A stretch of DNA of 64,000 nt from Mesorhizobium qingshengii (GCF_900103325.1 NZ_FMXM01000015.1:111503-175502), one strand, 5' to 3'; shown: positions 7,437 through 16,454, counted from the first letter of the stretch. The notes: generated from the letters alone by a model not told the origin. Numbers and translations are program-made.

Positions 7437-8951
7437 ATGAATGTCCGAAACGAAGCATCGGGGCTGCTGGCGAAACTGGGCGTCGCCAAGGAGGCGCTTG
7501 TCGGTGGCGACCTCATCGTGCGCAGCCCGGTGACGGGCGAGCAGATCGCCGCGCTGAAGACCATCTCGCCGGCCGACGCGGCCAAGACCATCGATGCCGC
7601 GCACAAGGCGTTCCAGTCCTGGCGGCTGGTGCCGGGCCCGCGGCGCGGCGAGCTGGTACGGCTGCTCGGCGAGGAGCTGCGCGCGCATAAGGCCGAGCTT
7701 GGCCGGCTGGTGTCGATCGAGGTCGGCAAGATCCCGTCCGAGGGCCTCGGCGAAGTGCAGGAGATGATCGACATCTGCGATTTCGCCGTCGGTCTTTCCC
7801 GGCAATTGTACGGCCTGACCATCGCCACCGAGCGTCCGGGACACCGCATGATGGAAACCTGGCATCCGCTGGGCGTCGTCGGTGTCATTTCCGCCTTCAA
7901 CTTCCCGGTCGCGGTATGGTCGTGGAACGCGGCGCTGGCGCTGGTCTGCGGCGACGCGGTGGTGTGGAAGCCGTCGGAGAAGACGCCGCTGACCGCACTT
8001 GCCTGCGAGGCGATTTTCAAGCGCGCCGTCAAGCGTTTCGGCACGGATGCGCCGCAGGGGCTGGCGCCGGTGCTGATCGGCGATCGCGCCGTCGGCGAAA
8101 TCCTGGTCGATCACCCCAAGGTGCCGCTGGTATCGGCCACCGGCTCGACCCGCATGGGCCGCGATGTCGGCCCACGCCTGGCCAAGCGCTTTGCCCGTGC
8201 CGTGCTGGAACTCGGCGGCAACAATGCCGGCATCGTCTGCCCGACCGCCGATCTCGACATGGCGCTGCGCGCCATCGCCTTCGGCGCCATGGGCACAGCC
8301 GGCCAGCGCTGCACCACGCTGCGGCGCCTGTTCGTGCATGACAGCGTCTATGATACCCTGGTTCCGCGTCTCAAGAAGGCCTACGAAAGCGTCTCGGTTG
8401 GCAATCCGCTGGAGACGTCCTCTCTGGTCGGGCCGCTGATCGACAAGGCCGCCTTCGACGCCATGCAGAAGGCGCTGAAGGAAGCCACCGCCCATGGCGG
8501 CAAGGTGACCGGCGGCAAGCGGGTCGAGAATGGCCATCCCGATGCCTATTATGTGCATCCGGCGCTGGTCGAAATGCCGAAGCAGGTGGCTCCGGTGACG
8601 GAAGAGACCTTCGCACCGATCCTCTATGTGATGAAATATTCGGATTTCGACGCCGTGCTCGATGAGCACAATGCGGTCGGAGCCGGCCTGTCGTCGTCGA
8701 TCTTCACCCGCGACCTGCAGGAATCCGAGCGCTTCCTCGGCGTCGACGGTTCGGATTGCGGCATCGCCAACGTCAACATCGGCACGTCGGGAGCCGAAAT
8801 CGGCGGCGCCTTCGGCGGCGAAAAGGAAACCGGCGGCGGCCGCGAGAGCGGCTCAGATGCATGGAAGGCTTATATGCGCCGCGCCACCAACACGGTGAAC
8901 TATTCCAAGGCGCTGCCGCTCGCCCAGGGCGTCTCTTTCGATATCGACTGA
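7437..8951 (+). CDS. amaB: L-aminoadipate-semialdehyde / piperideine-6-carboxylate dehydrogenase (ALDH7 family)
   Basis: The 504-residue protein is an ALDH7 (antiquitin-like) enzyme oxidising 2-aminoadipate 6-semialdehyde, the open form of piperideine-6-carboxylate, to 2-aminoadipate. Landmarks are ISAFNFPVAVWSWN (151-164), SATGSTRMG, the catalytic Glu in LELGGNN (E258) and Cys in GQRCTTLRRLF (C292). ALDH7 proteins are about 500-510 residues. It lies third in the lysine operon. Its codon usage differs from both neighbours: almost every third position is G or C, as in housekeeping genes of this genus, so it may have been exchanged with a chromosomal copy. Confidence 0.9.
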   Translation: MNVRNEASGLLAKLGVAKEALVGGDLIVRSPVTGEQIAALKTISPADAAKTIDAAHKAFQSWRLVPGPRRGELVRLLGEELRAHKAELGRLVSIEVGKIPSEGLGEVQEMIDICDFAVGLSRQLYGLTIATERPGHRMMETWHPLGVVGVISAFNFPVAVWSWNAALALVCGDAVVWKPSEKTPLTALACEAIFKRAVKRFGTDAPQGLAPVLIGDRAVGEILVDHPKVPLVSATGSTRMGRDVGPRLAKRFARAVLELGGNNAGIVCPTADLDMALRAIAFGAMGTAGQRCTTLRRLFVHDSVYDTLVPRLKKAYESVSVGNPLETSSLVGPLIDKAAFDAMQKALKEATAHGGKVTGGKRVENGHPDAYYVHPALVEMPKQVAPVTEETFAPILYVMKYSDFDAVLDEHNAVGAGLSSSIFTRDLQESERFLGVDGSDCGIANVNIGTSGAEIGGAFGGEKETGGGRESGSDAWKAYMRRATNTVNYSKALPLAQGVSFDID

Positions 8952-8961
8952 GAGAAAAGCA

Positions 8962-10197
8962 ATGACCGCGGTGCCAGTGATGGACAAGGTGAACTTTAGG
9001 TCGGCCTCCCGAATATCGGCGATCGGTGTGTCGCAGATCCTGAGGATCAGCGCCCGAGCCCAGGCCATGAAGCGGGAGGGCATTCCGGTAATAGTCCTGG
9101 GCGCGGGCGAGCCGGATTTCGATACACCGGACCACGTAAAGAAGGCGGCCTGCGATGCGGTCCACGCCGGCGACACGAAATACACAGCCCTCGACGGAAC
9201 ACCCGAGCTGAAACAGGCGATCCGAGAAAAATTCCGTCGCGAGAACGGAATTGACTACGCCACCGACGAAATTACGGTAGCGACCGGCGGCAAGCAGATC
9301 CTGTTCAACGCCATGATGGCGACATTGAATGACGGGGATGAGGTGATCATCCCTACCCCCGCGTGGACATCTTACCGAGACATCGTCGCCATCGGCGGGG
9401 GCAGTGCGATTTGTGTTTCGTGCAGCGCGAAAAACGGGTTCAAATTAGGCGCGAGGCAGCTCGCCGATGCGATCACGTCCAAAACGCAGTGGGTGATCCT
9501 CAATTCGCCTTCCAATCCCTCTGGCGCAGCCTATAGCGAAGACGAATATCGAACCCTGATAGAGGTGCTGCTGCGGCATCCCCACGTCAACCTGCTGGTG
9601 GACGATATTTACGAACACATCGTCTATGACGATTTTCGCTTCGTCACACCGGTTGGGCTCGAACCACAGCTGAAAGAGAGAACACTGACGGTCAACGGTG
9701 TCTCGAAAGCCTACGCGATGACCGGCTGGCGAATTGGCTATGCCGGCGGGTCCCGCGAGTTGATAAAAGCAATGGCGGTGGTGCAGAGCCAGTCGACCTC
9801 CTGCCCGTCATCTGTCAGCCAGGCGGCGGCGGGCGCGGCATTGTCGGGCCCGCAAGGATTTTTGGCGGAACGCACATTGAGCTTTCGTCGCCGACGCGAT
9901 CTTGTCGTTGCCGAATTGAACGCCATTCCCGGAGTGCGTTGCCGGATGCCGGAAGGCGCATTCTATGCCTTCTCGAGTTGCCAAGGTCTGATCGGGAAAA
10001 TGACACCTGGCGGCCAGCGGATCGATTCAGATAGCGACCTGTGCGACTATCTGCTAGAACATGCGCATGTGGCGGTGGTCCCCGGCGTGGCGTTCGGGCT
10101 GTCGCCATTTTTCCGCATCTCATATGCCACCTCCGAGGCAGAACTGCGGGAAGCCCTGCGGCGGATTACGGTTGCCTGCGCGCGACTCCACAGTTGA
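8962..10197 (+). CDS. Class I PLP-dependent aminotransferase, probable 2-aminoadipate transaminase
   Basis: The 411-residue product is a fold-type I aminotransferase of the aspartate aminotransferase group: LGAGEPDFDTP (47-57), NSPSNPSGA, DDIYEH, and the PLP lysine in GVSKAYAMTGWRIGYAGG (K249). It begins 10 bases after the ALDH7 stop with an AGAGAAAAG ribosome site. Between an enzyme making 2-aminoadipate and one consuming 2-oxoadipate, the missing step is transamination, which this gene supplies. The N-terminal 15 residues before SRISAIG are longer than usual and may be untranslated. Confidence 0.87.
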   Translation: MTAVPVMDKVNFRSASRISAIGVSQILRISARAQAMKREGIPVIVLGAGEPDFDTPDHVKKAACDAVHAGDTKYTALDGTPELKQAIREKFRRENGIDYATDEITVATGGKQILFNAMMATLNDGDEVIIPTPAWTSYRDIVAIGGGSAICVSCSAKNGFKLGARQLADAITSKTQWVILNSPSNPSGAAYSEDEYRTLIEVLLRHPHVNLLVDDIYEHIVYDDFRFVTPVGLEPQLKERTLTVNGVSKAYAMTGWRIGYAGGSRELIKAMAVVQSQSTSCPSSVSQAAAGAALSGPQGFLAERTLSFRRRRDLVVAELNAIPGVRCRMPEGAFYAFSSCQGLIGKMTPGGQRIDSDSDLCDYLLEHAHVAVVPGVAFGLSPFFRISYATSEAELREALRRITVACARLHS

Positions 10198-10514
10198 GGT
10201 TCGACCGGTAGGGTGACGAAGTGTGGGCCTTCGCTGGCAGTCAATGGCCTTTCACCTGCTGGCGCGCCTGTCTCGGCCAAACGGCAGATTTTTGTCACTT
10301 GCGGCGCGCGAAATCAAATCACTGGCACGTGAAATACTTTCAGTTGCCGGCGACAGGAAATGTAGCCACCTTTTGACACTACATCCCTTTCCTCGGGCTC
10401 GATCGCATCGAGTCATCCGCCCCGGCCCTCCTTTCGCGCGAGGGAGCGCTGGAACAAGTTGGAAGACATTCTTTCGAATCGAACATCTGATTTACAGCGA
10501 TTGTGTCACCTCGT
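10198..10514. other. Intergenic region, nothing recognised
   Basis: About 320 bases between the lysine operon and the dienelactone-hydrolase-like gene. I see no convincing gene, strong hairpin or inverted repeat. It presumably carries the promoter of the following gene. Confidence 0.4.
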
Positions 10515-11336
10515 ATGCCGCACCGAGATTTGAACCGAGATGACGATTTGGCTGACTTCAAGCGTCGTGAGGTCCGAGCGCTCGGCCAGCCAAAGACAGT
10601 GTATGTCAGCGGTAGTGGACCCGCTGTCGTCATTATGGCGGAGATGCCGGGAATAAGTCCTCACGTCGCCCGTTTCGCGCGATGGGTGCGGGATGCGGGG
10701 TTTACCGTGTACATGCCTTCTCTGTTCGGCCGCGATGGTGCCGTGCAGAGCGCCGACGAGGGCGCCGCAGTTTTTCGGCGAACATGCATAAGCACGGACT
10801 TCAGGGCTCTCGGAGGTGGTCTTGCCAGCCCGGTAACGGAGTGGCTGCGAGCTTTGGCAAGAATTGCACTGGATGAGTGCGGCGGTGTCGGAGTGGGCGC
10901 GATCGGAATGTGCTTTACCGGCAATTTTGCCCTGAGCATGATGCTCGACGAAGCAACGATCGCATCGGTACTATGTCAGCCCTCATTGCCGCTCGACAAT
11001 CCGGCAGGAATTGAAATTTCCGCAGAGGAGATATCAACGATCCGCAAGCGCCTGGACAGAGAAAATCTGGACGTGCTGGCTTATCGTTTCGAGGGTGATC
11101 GTTTTTGCAGGGCCGAGCGGTTTGCGACGTACCGCCAGGCGCTTGGCAACCATTTCGTCGAACGAGTTCTACCTGACAGCGCGGCAAAACAGGATGTGCC
11201 GCCGTTTTTTGAGAAGCACGTGCGCTCTCCTCACAGCGTTGTCACCGTGCACCTAATCGACGAGCAGGGTCAGCCGACTATAGCCGCCCGGGATGAAATT
11301 ATCGCATTTCTCAGGGGCAGGCTGACGAAGAAATAG
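10515..11336 (+). CDS. Dienelactone hydrolase family protein
   Basis: The 273-residue product is an alpha/beta hydrolase of the dienelactone hydrolase family: an N-terminal VIMAEMPGISPHVARFARWVRDAGFTVYMPSLFG segment is seen in two parts, the nucleophile elbow is GMCFTGNF (Cys as nucleophile, as in true dienelactone hydrolases), and the last histidine lies in RSPHSVVTVHL. The start is the ATG at 10515; a GTG four codons earlier is the alternative. It precedes a PhzF gene by 36 bases and may be co-transcribed. Which lactone or ester it cleaves is unknown. Confidence 0.8.
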   Translation: MPHRDLNRDDDLADFKRREVRALGQPKTVYVSGSGPAVVIMAEMPGISPHVARFARWVRDAGFTVYMPSLFGRDGAVQSADEGAAVFRRTCISTDFRALGGGLASPVTEWLRALARIALDECGGVGVGAIGMCFTGNFALSMMLDEATIASVLCQPSLPLDNPAGIEISAEEISTIRKRLDRENLDVLAYRFEGDRFCRAERFATYRQALGNHFVERVLPDSAAKQDVPPFFEKHVRSPHSVVTVHLIDEQGQPTIAARDEIIAFLRGRLTKK

Positions 11337-11372
11337 AATGCCAAATCATACGACACAGATGGGGAAGACAAA

Positions 11373-12254
11373 TTGCAAGAGTATGAGTTTATCACTGTCG
11401 ACGTCTTCACCGATCGTCGTTTCGGGGGCAATCAGCTCGCGGTCTTTCCCGACGCGTCGGGACTTTCCACTCAACAGATGCAGCAGCTTGCCGCCGAATT
11501 CAATCTGAGCGAGACGACGTTCGTCTTTCCCCCTGACAATCCCGAAAACACAGCCAAGGTCCGTATCTTCAATCGAACGGACGAGATGCCGTTTGCAGGA
11601 CATCCTACAATCGGGACCGCATTTGTCGTTGGCGCAAAGGAAAGCTCTGACACCCTCCGCCTCGAACAGAAGGCAGGGCTGGTTGAAGTACGCCTCGACA
11701 GGGATCTCAACCGATCCATCCAACGCGCCAGTCTTGATGCGCCCCAGCCACTAAGTACGGGTATGGAAATAAGTGTCCAATCGGTGGCTGATGCCATCGG
11801 AATTCCCTCAACCGGAATTATCACCTCCACCCACCTTCCTATCACGGCCTCGGTCGGTGTCGAGTTCGTCATTGTCGAGGTTGAACGCCAAGCCCTCGCT
11901 ACGGCTGCCCCGGACTTGCCCGCATTCCGACGCGCCGCCGCAGCTCATCCCTCAAGCGGCACACGCTTTTCCGTCCTCTTTTACTCTCGTGACGGCAACA
12001 AGGTCCGATCCCGTATGTTCGCGCCAATAAGCGGAACGTGGGAAGATCCTGCCACTGGCAGCGCAAACGCCGCGATGGTTGCTCTGGTTCTTTCGCGAAC
12101 TGGGCAAGACAGCCTTGCCCTGGAAGTAAGCCAAGGCATCGAGATGGGAAGGCCCAGCCTGATAATGGTTGAAGCCCGCAAGACACCTGACGGCATCCGG
12201 TCCAGAGCCAGCGGCCAATGCGTCGAGGTTCTGTCAGGCACCGCCAAGGTCTAA
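11373..12254 (+). CDS. PhzF family isomerase/epimerase-like protein (copy 1)
   Basis: The 293-residue product is a typical full-length PhzF protein (diaminopimelate-epimerase fold): VDVFTDRRFGGNQLAVF near the N terminus, LSETTFVFPP with the conserved Glu, MPFAGHPTIGTA, and the second-half EDPATGSANAA. The start is a TTG preceded by GGGGAAG. PhzF proteins isomerise small aromatic or amino acid-derived compounds, but most members have no assigned substrate. It follows the dienelactone hydrolase gene; a second PhzF paralogue lies 1.7 kb away on the other strand. Confidence 0.87.
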   Translation: MQEYEFITVDVFTDRRFGGNQLAVFPDASGLSTQQMQQLAAEFNLSETTFVFPPDNPENTAKVRIFNRTDEMPFAGHPTIGTAFVVGAKESSDTLRLEQKAGLVEVRLDRDLNRSIQRASLDAPQPLSTGMEISVQSVADAIGIPSTGIITSTHLPITASVGVEFVIVEVERQALATAAPDLPAFRRAAAAHPSSGTRFSVLFYSRDGNKVRSRMFAPISGTWEDPATGSANAAMVALVLSRTGQDSLALEVSQGIEMGRPSLIMVEARKTPDGIRSRASGQCVEVLSGTAKV

Positions 12255-12345
12255 GGGCAACGTCGCCGTCAAGCGCCCCCAAAATCACGTTTGGCGTAGT
12301 CCCTTGAAAGCATCCCTTTCGCCCTGCGGCCGAAACACGCATCGG

Positions 12346-12830
12346 TCACCGCCAAACGACTCCCAATGCGTAGCTGGCGGCTGCGAAGATGGTGACTGCG
12401 CCCGAACCGTACCGATCGGCAAGCATGCCTGCGAGTACCGGCCCAACGAGTTGGCCAACACCGAGCGAGGTCGCGGCTAGGCTGAAAACGCGGGCGTAGG
12501 CGGCATTGCTGATCCGCTGTCTTACGCAGGCGGTGATGATCGCGGGCGTAGCAGCCAAGCCCTACGAAGAAGGAGGCCAGCAGTGGATAGAGCGCGCCTT
12601 CAAATCCAACCAACCAAGCCCCAACAGCTCCACAGAACAGGGCGACGTTTAGAGCGGACATCCTTATGCTAGGCGTCGAAAGCAACACCGCTGTCAGGGG
12701 GCACCCAATAGTCGTTGCTACGCCCAGCACAATCCAACTGGCCGACATGACGGTCATTGGAACACCGCTCGACGCAAGCCGCGCGCCGGCAACGTCGAAT
12801 AGGCGATGTAGGCGATCCCGAACATGCGTC
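12346..12830 (-). pseudogene. Decayed MFS transporter (YbfB-like), at least two frameshifts
   Basis: Three minus-strand frames together spell a membrane transporter: a short FGIAYIAYST piece near 12,800, then ARLASSGVPMTVMSASWIVLG, TIGCPLTAVLLSTPS and LNVALFCGAVGAWLVGFEGA, then after another shift near 12,555 ITACVRQRISNAAYARVFS and LGVGQLVGPVLAGMLADRYG. This is the C-terminal half of an MFS protein of the YbfB type, with hydrophobic helices intact in pieces but no single frame. The N-terminal half is missing. Non-functional. Confidence 0.7.
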
Positions 12831-13169
12831 AATCCTTCGGGCTTCCTCTGTTCGAAGACTGGGTTGAGCGCGGGACCGCATCCCGACATTCAGTCCTCAG
12901 GCCGAACGTTCCCCTCATCCAAAGATCAGTCGCGTTCATCCCCATATCGCCACATGTTTTTCGGTCATCGTGGGGTGCGATTCCCCACATGAGCGGCCCT
13001 CAGCAAAAGACGAAAGGAACTTGCTTGAAAAACTCTCCATTGGATCCCGATACTCCATCAGCATCCGGGGATCATGCAGCGTATCAGCTTCTGGAACCGA
13101 CAAACCGCGTACGGGAAAATACGATGAGTGAGGCAATAAAAGAACACTCGAGCGACTTGAGGAGCATCC
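12831..13169. other. Intergenic region, nothing recognised
   Basis: About 340 bases between the decayed transporter and the GNAT gene. No supported gene or clear repeat is visible; it may hold the lost 5' part of the transporter beyond recognition, and the promoter of the GNAT gene. Confidence 0.35.
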
Positions 13170-13634
13170 ATGCCCTCTGAGCAGACCATCAGATTGCGAC
13201 CGGCCGAACCGGGAGACGTGGCACCGATCACAGACGTGGTCTGCATGGCTTATGCGAAATGGATCCCGATCATCGGAAGAAAACCGCGGCCGATGACCGT
13301 CGACTACGAGAAGGCCGTCCAGGAACACGACTTCGACCTCGCCCATTTGGATTCAAGATTGATAGGGTTGATCGAGACGATCCTGCACGATGATCATCTT
13401 TGGATTGAAAACATTGCTGTAAGGCCAGAAGACCAAGGCCGAGGAGTTGGCCAGGAGTTACTGCGTCATGCCGAAAAGAAGGCTTTGTCGGCTGGGCTTC
13501 GAGAAATCCGATTGCTCACGAATGCCGCCTTCGAAACCAATTTGAACCTCTATGGAAAGATCGGATATGTGACCGACAGACGTGAACCATTCATGGGCGG
13601 AATCACCGTCTACATGAGAAAGCAGATCGGCTAA
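13170..13634 (+). CDS. GNAT family N-acetyltransferase
   Basis: The 154-residue product is one GNAT domain: an N-terminal IRLRPAEPGDVAPITDVV strand-helix, LWIENIAVRPEDQGRGVGQELLRHAE with the acetyl-CoA pyrophosphate loop Q-G-R-G-V-G, and a NLNLYGKIGYV C-terminal strand. A ribosome site GAGGAG lies just before the ATG. It stands alone between decayed genes; the acetyl acceptor is unknown. Confidence 0.85.
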   Translation: MPSEQTIRLRPAEPGDVAPITDVVCMAYAKWIPIIGRKPRPMTVDYEKAVQEHDFDLAHLDSRLIGLIETILHDDHLWIENIAVRPEDQGRGVGQELLRHAEKKALSAGLREIRLLTNAAFETNLNLYGKIGYVTDRREPFMGGITVYMRKQIG

Positions 13635-13673
13635 CCCTCGACCGGTCCATCTTCTTTTAGATGTGTCTGCCCT

Positions 13674-13956
13674 TCACGGCGGAATGTCTTCTTGCCGTAG
13701 TCGTTCAGCGGTGCGCCCTTGGGTGGCGTCTCCATGACTGAGGGATTCCATGCCCGGCAACTGGGCGGTCCGCTCGACAATCGTTTGCGAGGTCAGATTT
13801 CCAGCAACGCGATAGAGGATACACACGTCCGAAAACCCGGAAGAACCTGGCGCGAAGGCGGACAAACTCAAGTCCAAAACCCAATCTCTCTAGTTGCCCC
13901 AGAATCCTCCGTAGGTGATTCAGGGGATCACTCAGGCGGAACTTCGTGAACTGCAT
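13674..13956 (-). pseudogene. Small ACT-like regulatory protein, frameshifted
   Basis: From an ATG at 13956 one minus-strand frame reads FRLSDPLNHLRRILGQLERLG; near position 13,870 a one-base shift continues it as SGFSDVCILYRVAGN and VERTAQLPGMES to a stop at 13674. The joined text of about 93 residues has the beta-alpha-beta-beta-alpha-beta feel of an ACT domain such as the acetolactate synthase small subunit. Neither half alone makes a sensible protein. It could be a pseudogene or a sequencing error. Similarity is judged by eye only. Confidence 0.35.
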
Positions 13957-13999
13957 GTGTTACCCGCTGCACAGGCTGTGGGTTATGACGCTATCCTGC

Positions 14000-14884
14000 T
14001 TAGTTTGATGGGACAGCGAGGGAGCCCTCGCCCAGGATCACTGTCAGACCGCCGACCCGCATATTTGAAGTTTGGCCGGCTCGCACATCCACAGATGCTT
14101 CGATGACGCTTGGCCGCCCCATTTTTACGCCTTGGTCTATCGTGATTGCCAGTCTTCCATCCCCGGCAACGACACGCTTTGCCAGCGAACCGACCAGGGC
14201 AACAGCGGCCGCGCCGGTGGCTGGATCCTCATCGACCCCGAGAGCTGGCGCGAACATCCGCGCATAGAGACGCTCGGACGTAGGCTTGCCTGCAAATAAA
14301 AGGAAGTTTGGCGCCCACAGGTCCTTTCGTTTCGCGTTCCAGGCATTGCGGTCAAGGACAGCCCGATCAACGGCTTCGCGCCCGGCAAGCTGGACAACAC
14401 AGAATGGGACACCTGCGCTTGCGAACCAGGCTGCGGCAATATCCGCTTCAGCCAATGTGAGCAAATCTGCCACGAGTGCATTCGTAGGTGTAAAACCAGG
14501 AGAATCGATAGGACGATCGATCTGGAACCGGGCCGCTATGCGGTCGCCGCGCAACTCTACATCGACCCGAATGTCGCCGATCGCCTCTTCAAGAACGAAC
14601 TGGCCTGCGCCCAGCCCCCGCTGACCGAGTACTGCAGCAGTGCCGACTGTCGGATGCCCGGCAAATGGCAACTCAGCCTGGGGGGTGAATATCCTGATTT
14701 TGGCGGCGTTGACCTTGTCCCTTGCGGGTAACACAAAAGTCGTCTCCGAAAGATTCATCTGCTTAGCAATGGATTGCATTGCCAGATCCGACAATCCCCT
14801 CGCGTCCGTAAAGACCGCAAGTTGGTTTCCGCCGAAATGGGTCTCCGCAAAAACATTCGCGATCACGAAATGGAATGATTGCAT
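14000..14884 (-). CDS. PhzF family isomerase/epimerase-like protein (copy 2)
   Basis: The 294-residue product is a second full-length PhzF protein: ANVFAETHFGGNQLAVFTDA, LSETTFVLPA with the conserved Glu, LPFAGHPTVGTAAVLG and DEDPATGAAAVALVG. It is clearly related to the copy at 11373-12254 but diverged along its whole length, so it is not a recent duplicate. It lies last in an apparent operon of quinone oxidoreductase, RidA and PhzF, 11 bases after the RidA stop. Confidence 0.88.
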   Translation of the reverse strand: MQSFHFVIANVFAETHFGGNQLAVFTDARGLSDLAMQSIAKQMNLSETTFVLPARDKVNAAKIRIFTPQAELPFAGHPTVGTAAVLGQRGLGAGQFVLEEAIGDIRVDVELRGDRIAARFQIDRPIDSPGFTPTNALVADLLTLAEADIAAAWFASAGVPFCVVQLAGREAVDRAVLDRNAWNAKRKDLWAPNFLLFAGKPTSERLYARMFAPALGVDEDPATGAAAVALVGSLAKRVVAGDGRLAITIDQGVKMGRPSVIEASVDVRAGQTSNMRVGGLTVILGEGSLAVPSN

Positions 14885-14895
14885 GCCGCGGCCCT

Positions 14896-15273
14896 TCAGT
14901 TAGCAATCAGGTCGATTTCGACAGTGGCACCCAAAGGCAACGCCGCGACTCCGATACATGTTCTGGCCGGAAATGGCGTGTTGAAGTGGCGCGCGTAGAC
15001 CTCATTTACCGCGGCAAAGTCCGAAATGTCAGTGAGATAGACCCCAACTCGAACGACGTCGGCCAATGTCTTGCCCGCTGCCTCCAGAACCACCTTGAGA
15101 TTTGCGAAAATCTGCTCAGCCTGCGCTTTGACATCACCCGGGATCAACTTTCCCGTCACCGGATCCTGAGCCACCTGGCCACTGAGGTAGATGGCACTGG
15201 TGGCTTTCATGGCCGGTGAAAAAGGTCCTGCGACAGGGGCGAGCTTTTCAGATGTAATCGCGTGGCGCGTCAT
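14896..15273 (-). CDS. RidA/YjgF/Rid family deaminase
   Basis: The 125-residue product matches the Rid family in length and motifs: GPFSPAMKATSAIYLSGQVAQDP, a central VKAQAEQIFANLKVVLEAAG helix, and PARTCIGVAALPLGATVEID with the conserved Arg that binds imine carboxylates. Rid proteins hydrolyse reactive enamine/imine intermediates released by PLP or flavin enzymes. It sits between the oxidoreductase and PhzF genes, which suggests that the pathway makes such an intermediate. Confidence 0.9.
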   Translation of the reverse strand: MTRHAITSEKLAPVAGPFSPAMKATSAIYLSGQVAQDPVTGKLIPGDVKAQAEQIFANLKVVLEAAGKTLADVVRVGVYLTDISDFAAVNEVYARHFNTPFPARTCIGVAALPLGATVEIDLIAN

Positions 15274-15287
15274 GGTGGTTCTCCAGG

Positions 15288-16259
15288 TTAAAGGGAAAGA
15301 ATGGTGGCGCCAGTCGTCTTACGATTCTCGAGTTCGCGGTGCGCTGTTTCCGCCTGCGCCAACTCATAGCGTTGGTTCACGGAGACCCGGACCTTCCCGC
15401 TGCCAACGATTGCGAAAAGATCGGCCGCAGCGGCCTCGAGATCGGCGCGCGTCGCGGTGTAGTTGAAGACCACTGCTCTCGTCAGAAACAGTGACCCCCT
15501 CTGCGCCAGTTGCGAAACTTGGATGGGAGGCACGGGGCCCGACGAAGCCCCGCTCACCACCATCAGGCCATGTGGTTGCAGGCAATCGAGTGATCCAAGG
15601 AACGTGTCTTTTCCTACGGAGTCGAAGACGACAGGAAGTTTCTTTCCATCGGTAATCTCTCGCACTCGGCTGACGAAGTTCTCCCGCGTGTAGACGATGG
15701 GATGATCGCAACCATGCTCTCTGGCAATTGCGGCCTTGTCCTCGCTCGACACGGTTCCGATAACGATTGCGCCGAGCGCTTTGGCCCATTGTGTCATGAG
15801 CAGTCCAAGACCACCCGCCGCAGCATGGATCAGGATCGTGTCGCCCGACTTCACTTTGTAGACTTGCCGCAGGAGTACCTGGGCGGTCAGTCCCTTCAGC
15901 GTGATTGCCGCGGCAAGATCGTTGGAAACATTCTCGGGAAGGCTTATCAGTCTGTCGGCATTTATGATGCGCGCCTCGCTGTAGCTTCCAAGCGCCCCTG
16001 CGTAGCTCACCCGATCGCCGACCTTCAGGGATTCGACATCCGGCCCGAGCGCTTCAACCACGCCCGCGGCTTCCATACCGGGTATGAACGGCAAGGGCGC
16101 AGAATAGAGTCCCGTGCGGTAGTAGACGTCAATGTAGTTCACCCCGACTGCTGTGTGGCGCAGCCTCACTTCCCCGGGCCCAGGCAAGCCAATGTCGACA
16201 GACTGAGATTTCAGGACTTCTGGACCGCCTACGGCACCAATCTGGATAGCTCGAACCAT
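15288..16259 (-). CDS. Zinc-independent NADPH:quinone oxidoreductase (MDR superfamily)
   Basis: The 323-residue product is a quinone oxidoreductase of the zeta-crystallin type: VNYIDVYYRTGLY, FIPGMEAAGVVEALG, the nucleotide-binding IHAAAGGLGLLMTQWAKALGA and VFDSVGKDTF. It lacks the zinc-ligand cysteines of alcohol dehydrogenases. It is first in an operon with RidA and PhzF genes and is divergent from a LysR gene with about 195 bases between them. The real substrate may be an enone rather than a quinone. Confidence 0.88.
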   Translation of the reverse strand: MVRAIQIGAVGGPEVLKSQSVDIGLPGPGEVRLRHTAVGVNYIDVYYRTGLYSAPLPFIPGMEAAGVVEALGPDVESLKVGDRVSYAGALGSYSEARIINADRLISLPENVSNDLAAAITLKGLTAQVLLRQVYKVKSGDTILIHAAAGGLGLLMTQWAKALGAIVIGTVSSEDKAAIAREHGCDHPIVYTRENFVSRVREITDGKKLPVVFDSVGKDTFLGSLDCLQPHGLMVVSGASSGPVPPIQVSQLAQRGSLFLTRAVVFNYTATRADLEAAAADLFAIVGSGKVRVSVNQRYELAQAETAHRELENRKTTGATILSL

Positions 16260-16454
16260 TCATTCGCCTCCTGATCTGAGCTACGCGGCGGCGGGACAGG
16301 GTCCGCCACGCGTACGCAAAGCATACGTCTCGACATAGCGGCACCGGCTGGTTGCAGTTCGCCATCAAGGTCCATCGGTGCCTGGGTAAGGCATCTCTAT
16401 CATCGGTGTTGCCAGCAAGGAAAAGAATGTTAGGAATGCACAGGATTAGAAAAC

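Noticed and set aside
7410..8669. 419-codon open frame on the minus strand opposite the ALDH7 gene
   Set aside because: It is the antisense shadow of a very G/C-biased gene; Arg/His/Gly-rich text without domains.
12824..13180. 118-codon plus-strand frame before the GNAT gene
   Set aside because: No recognisable content; it crosses the decayed MFS gene region and ends inside the GNAT start.
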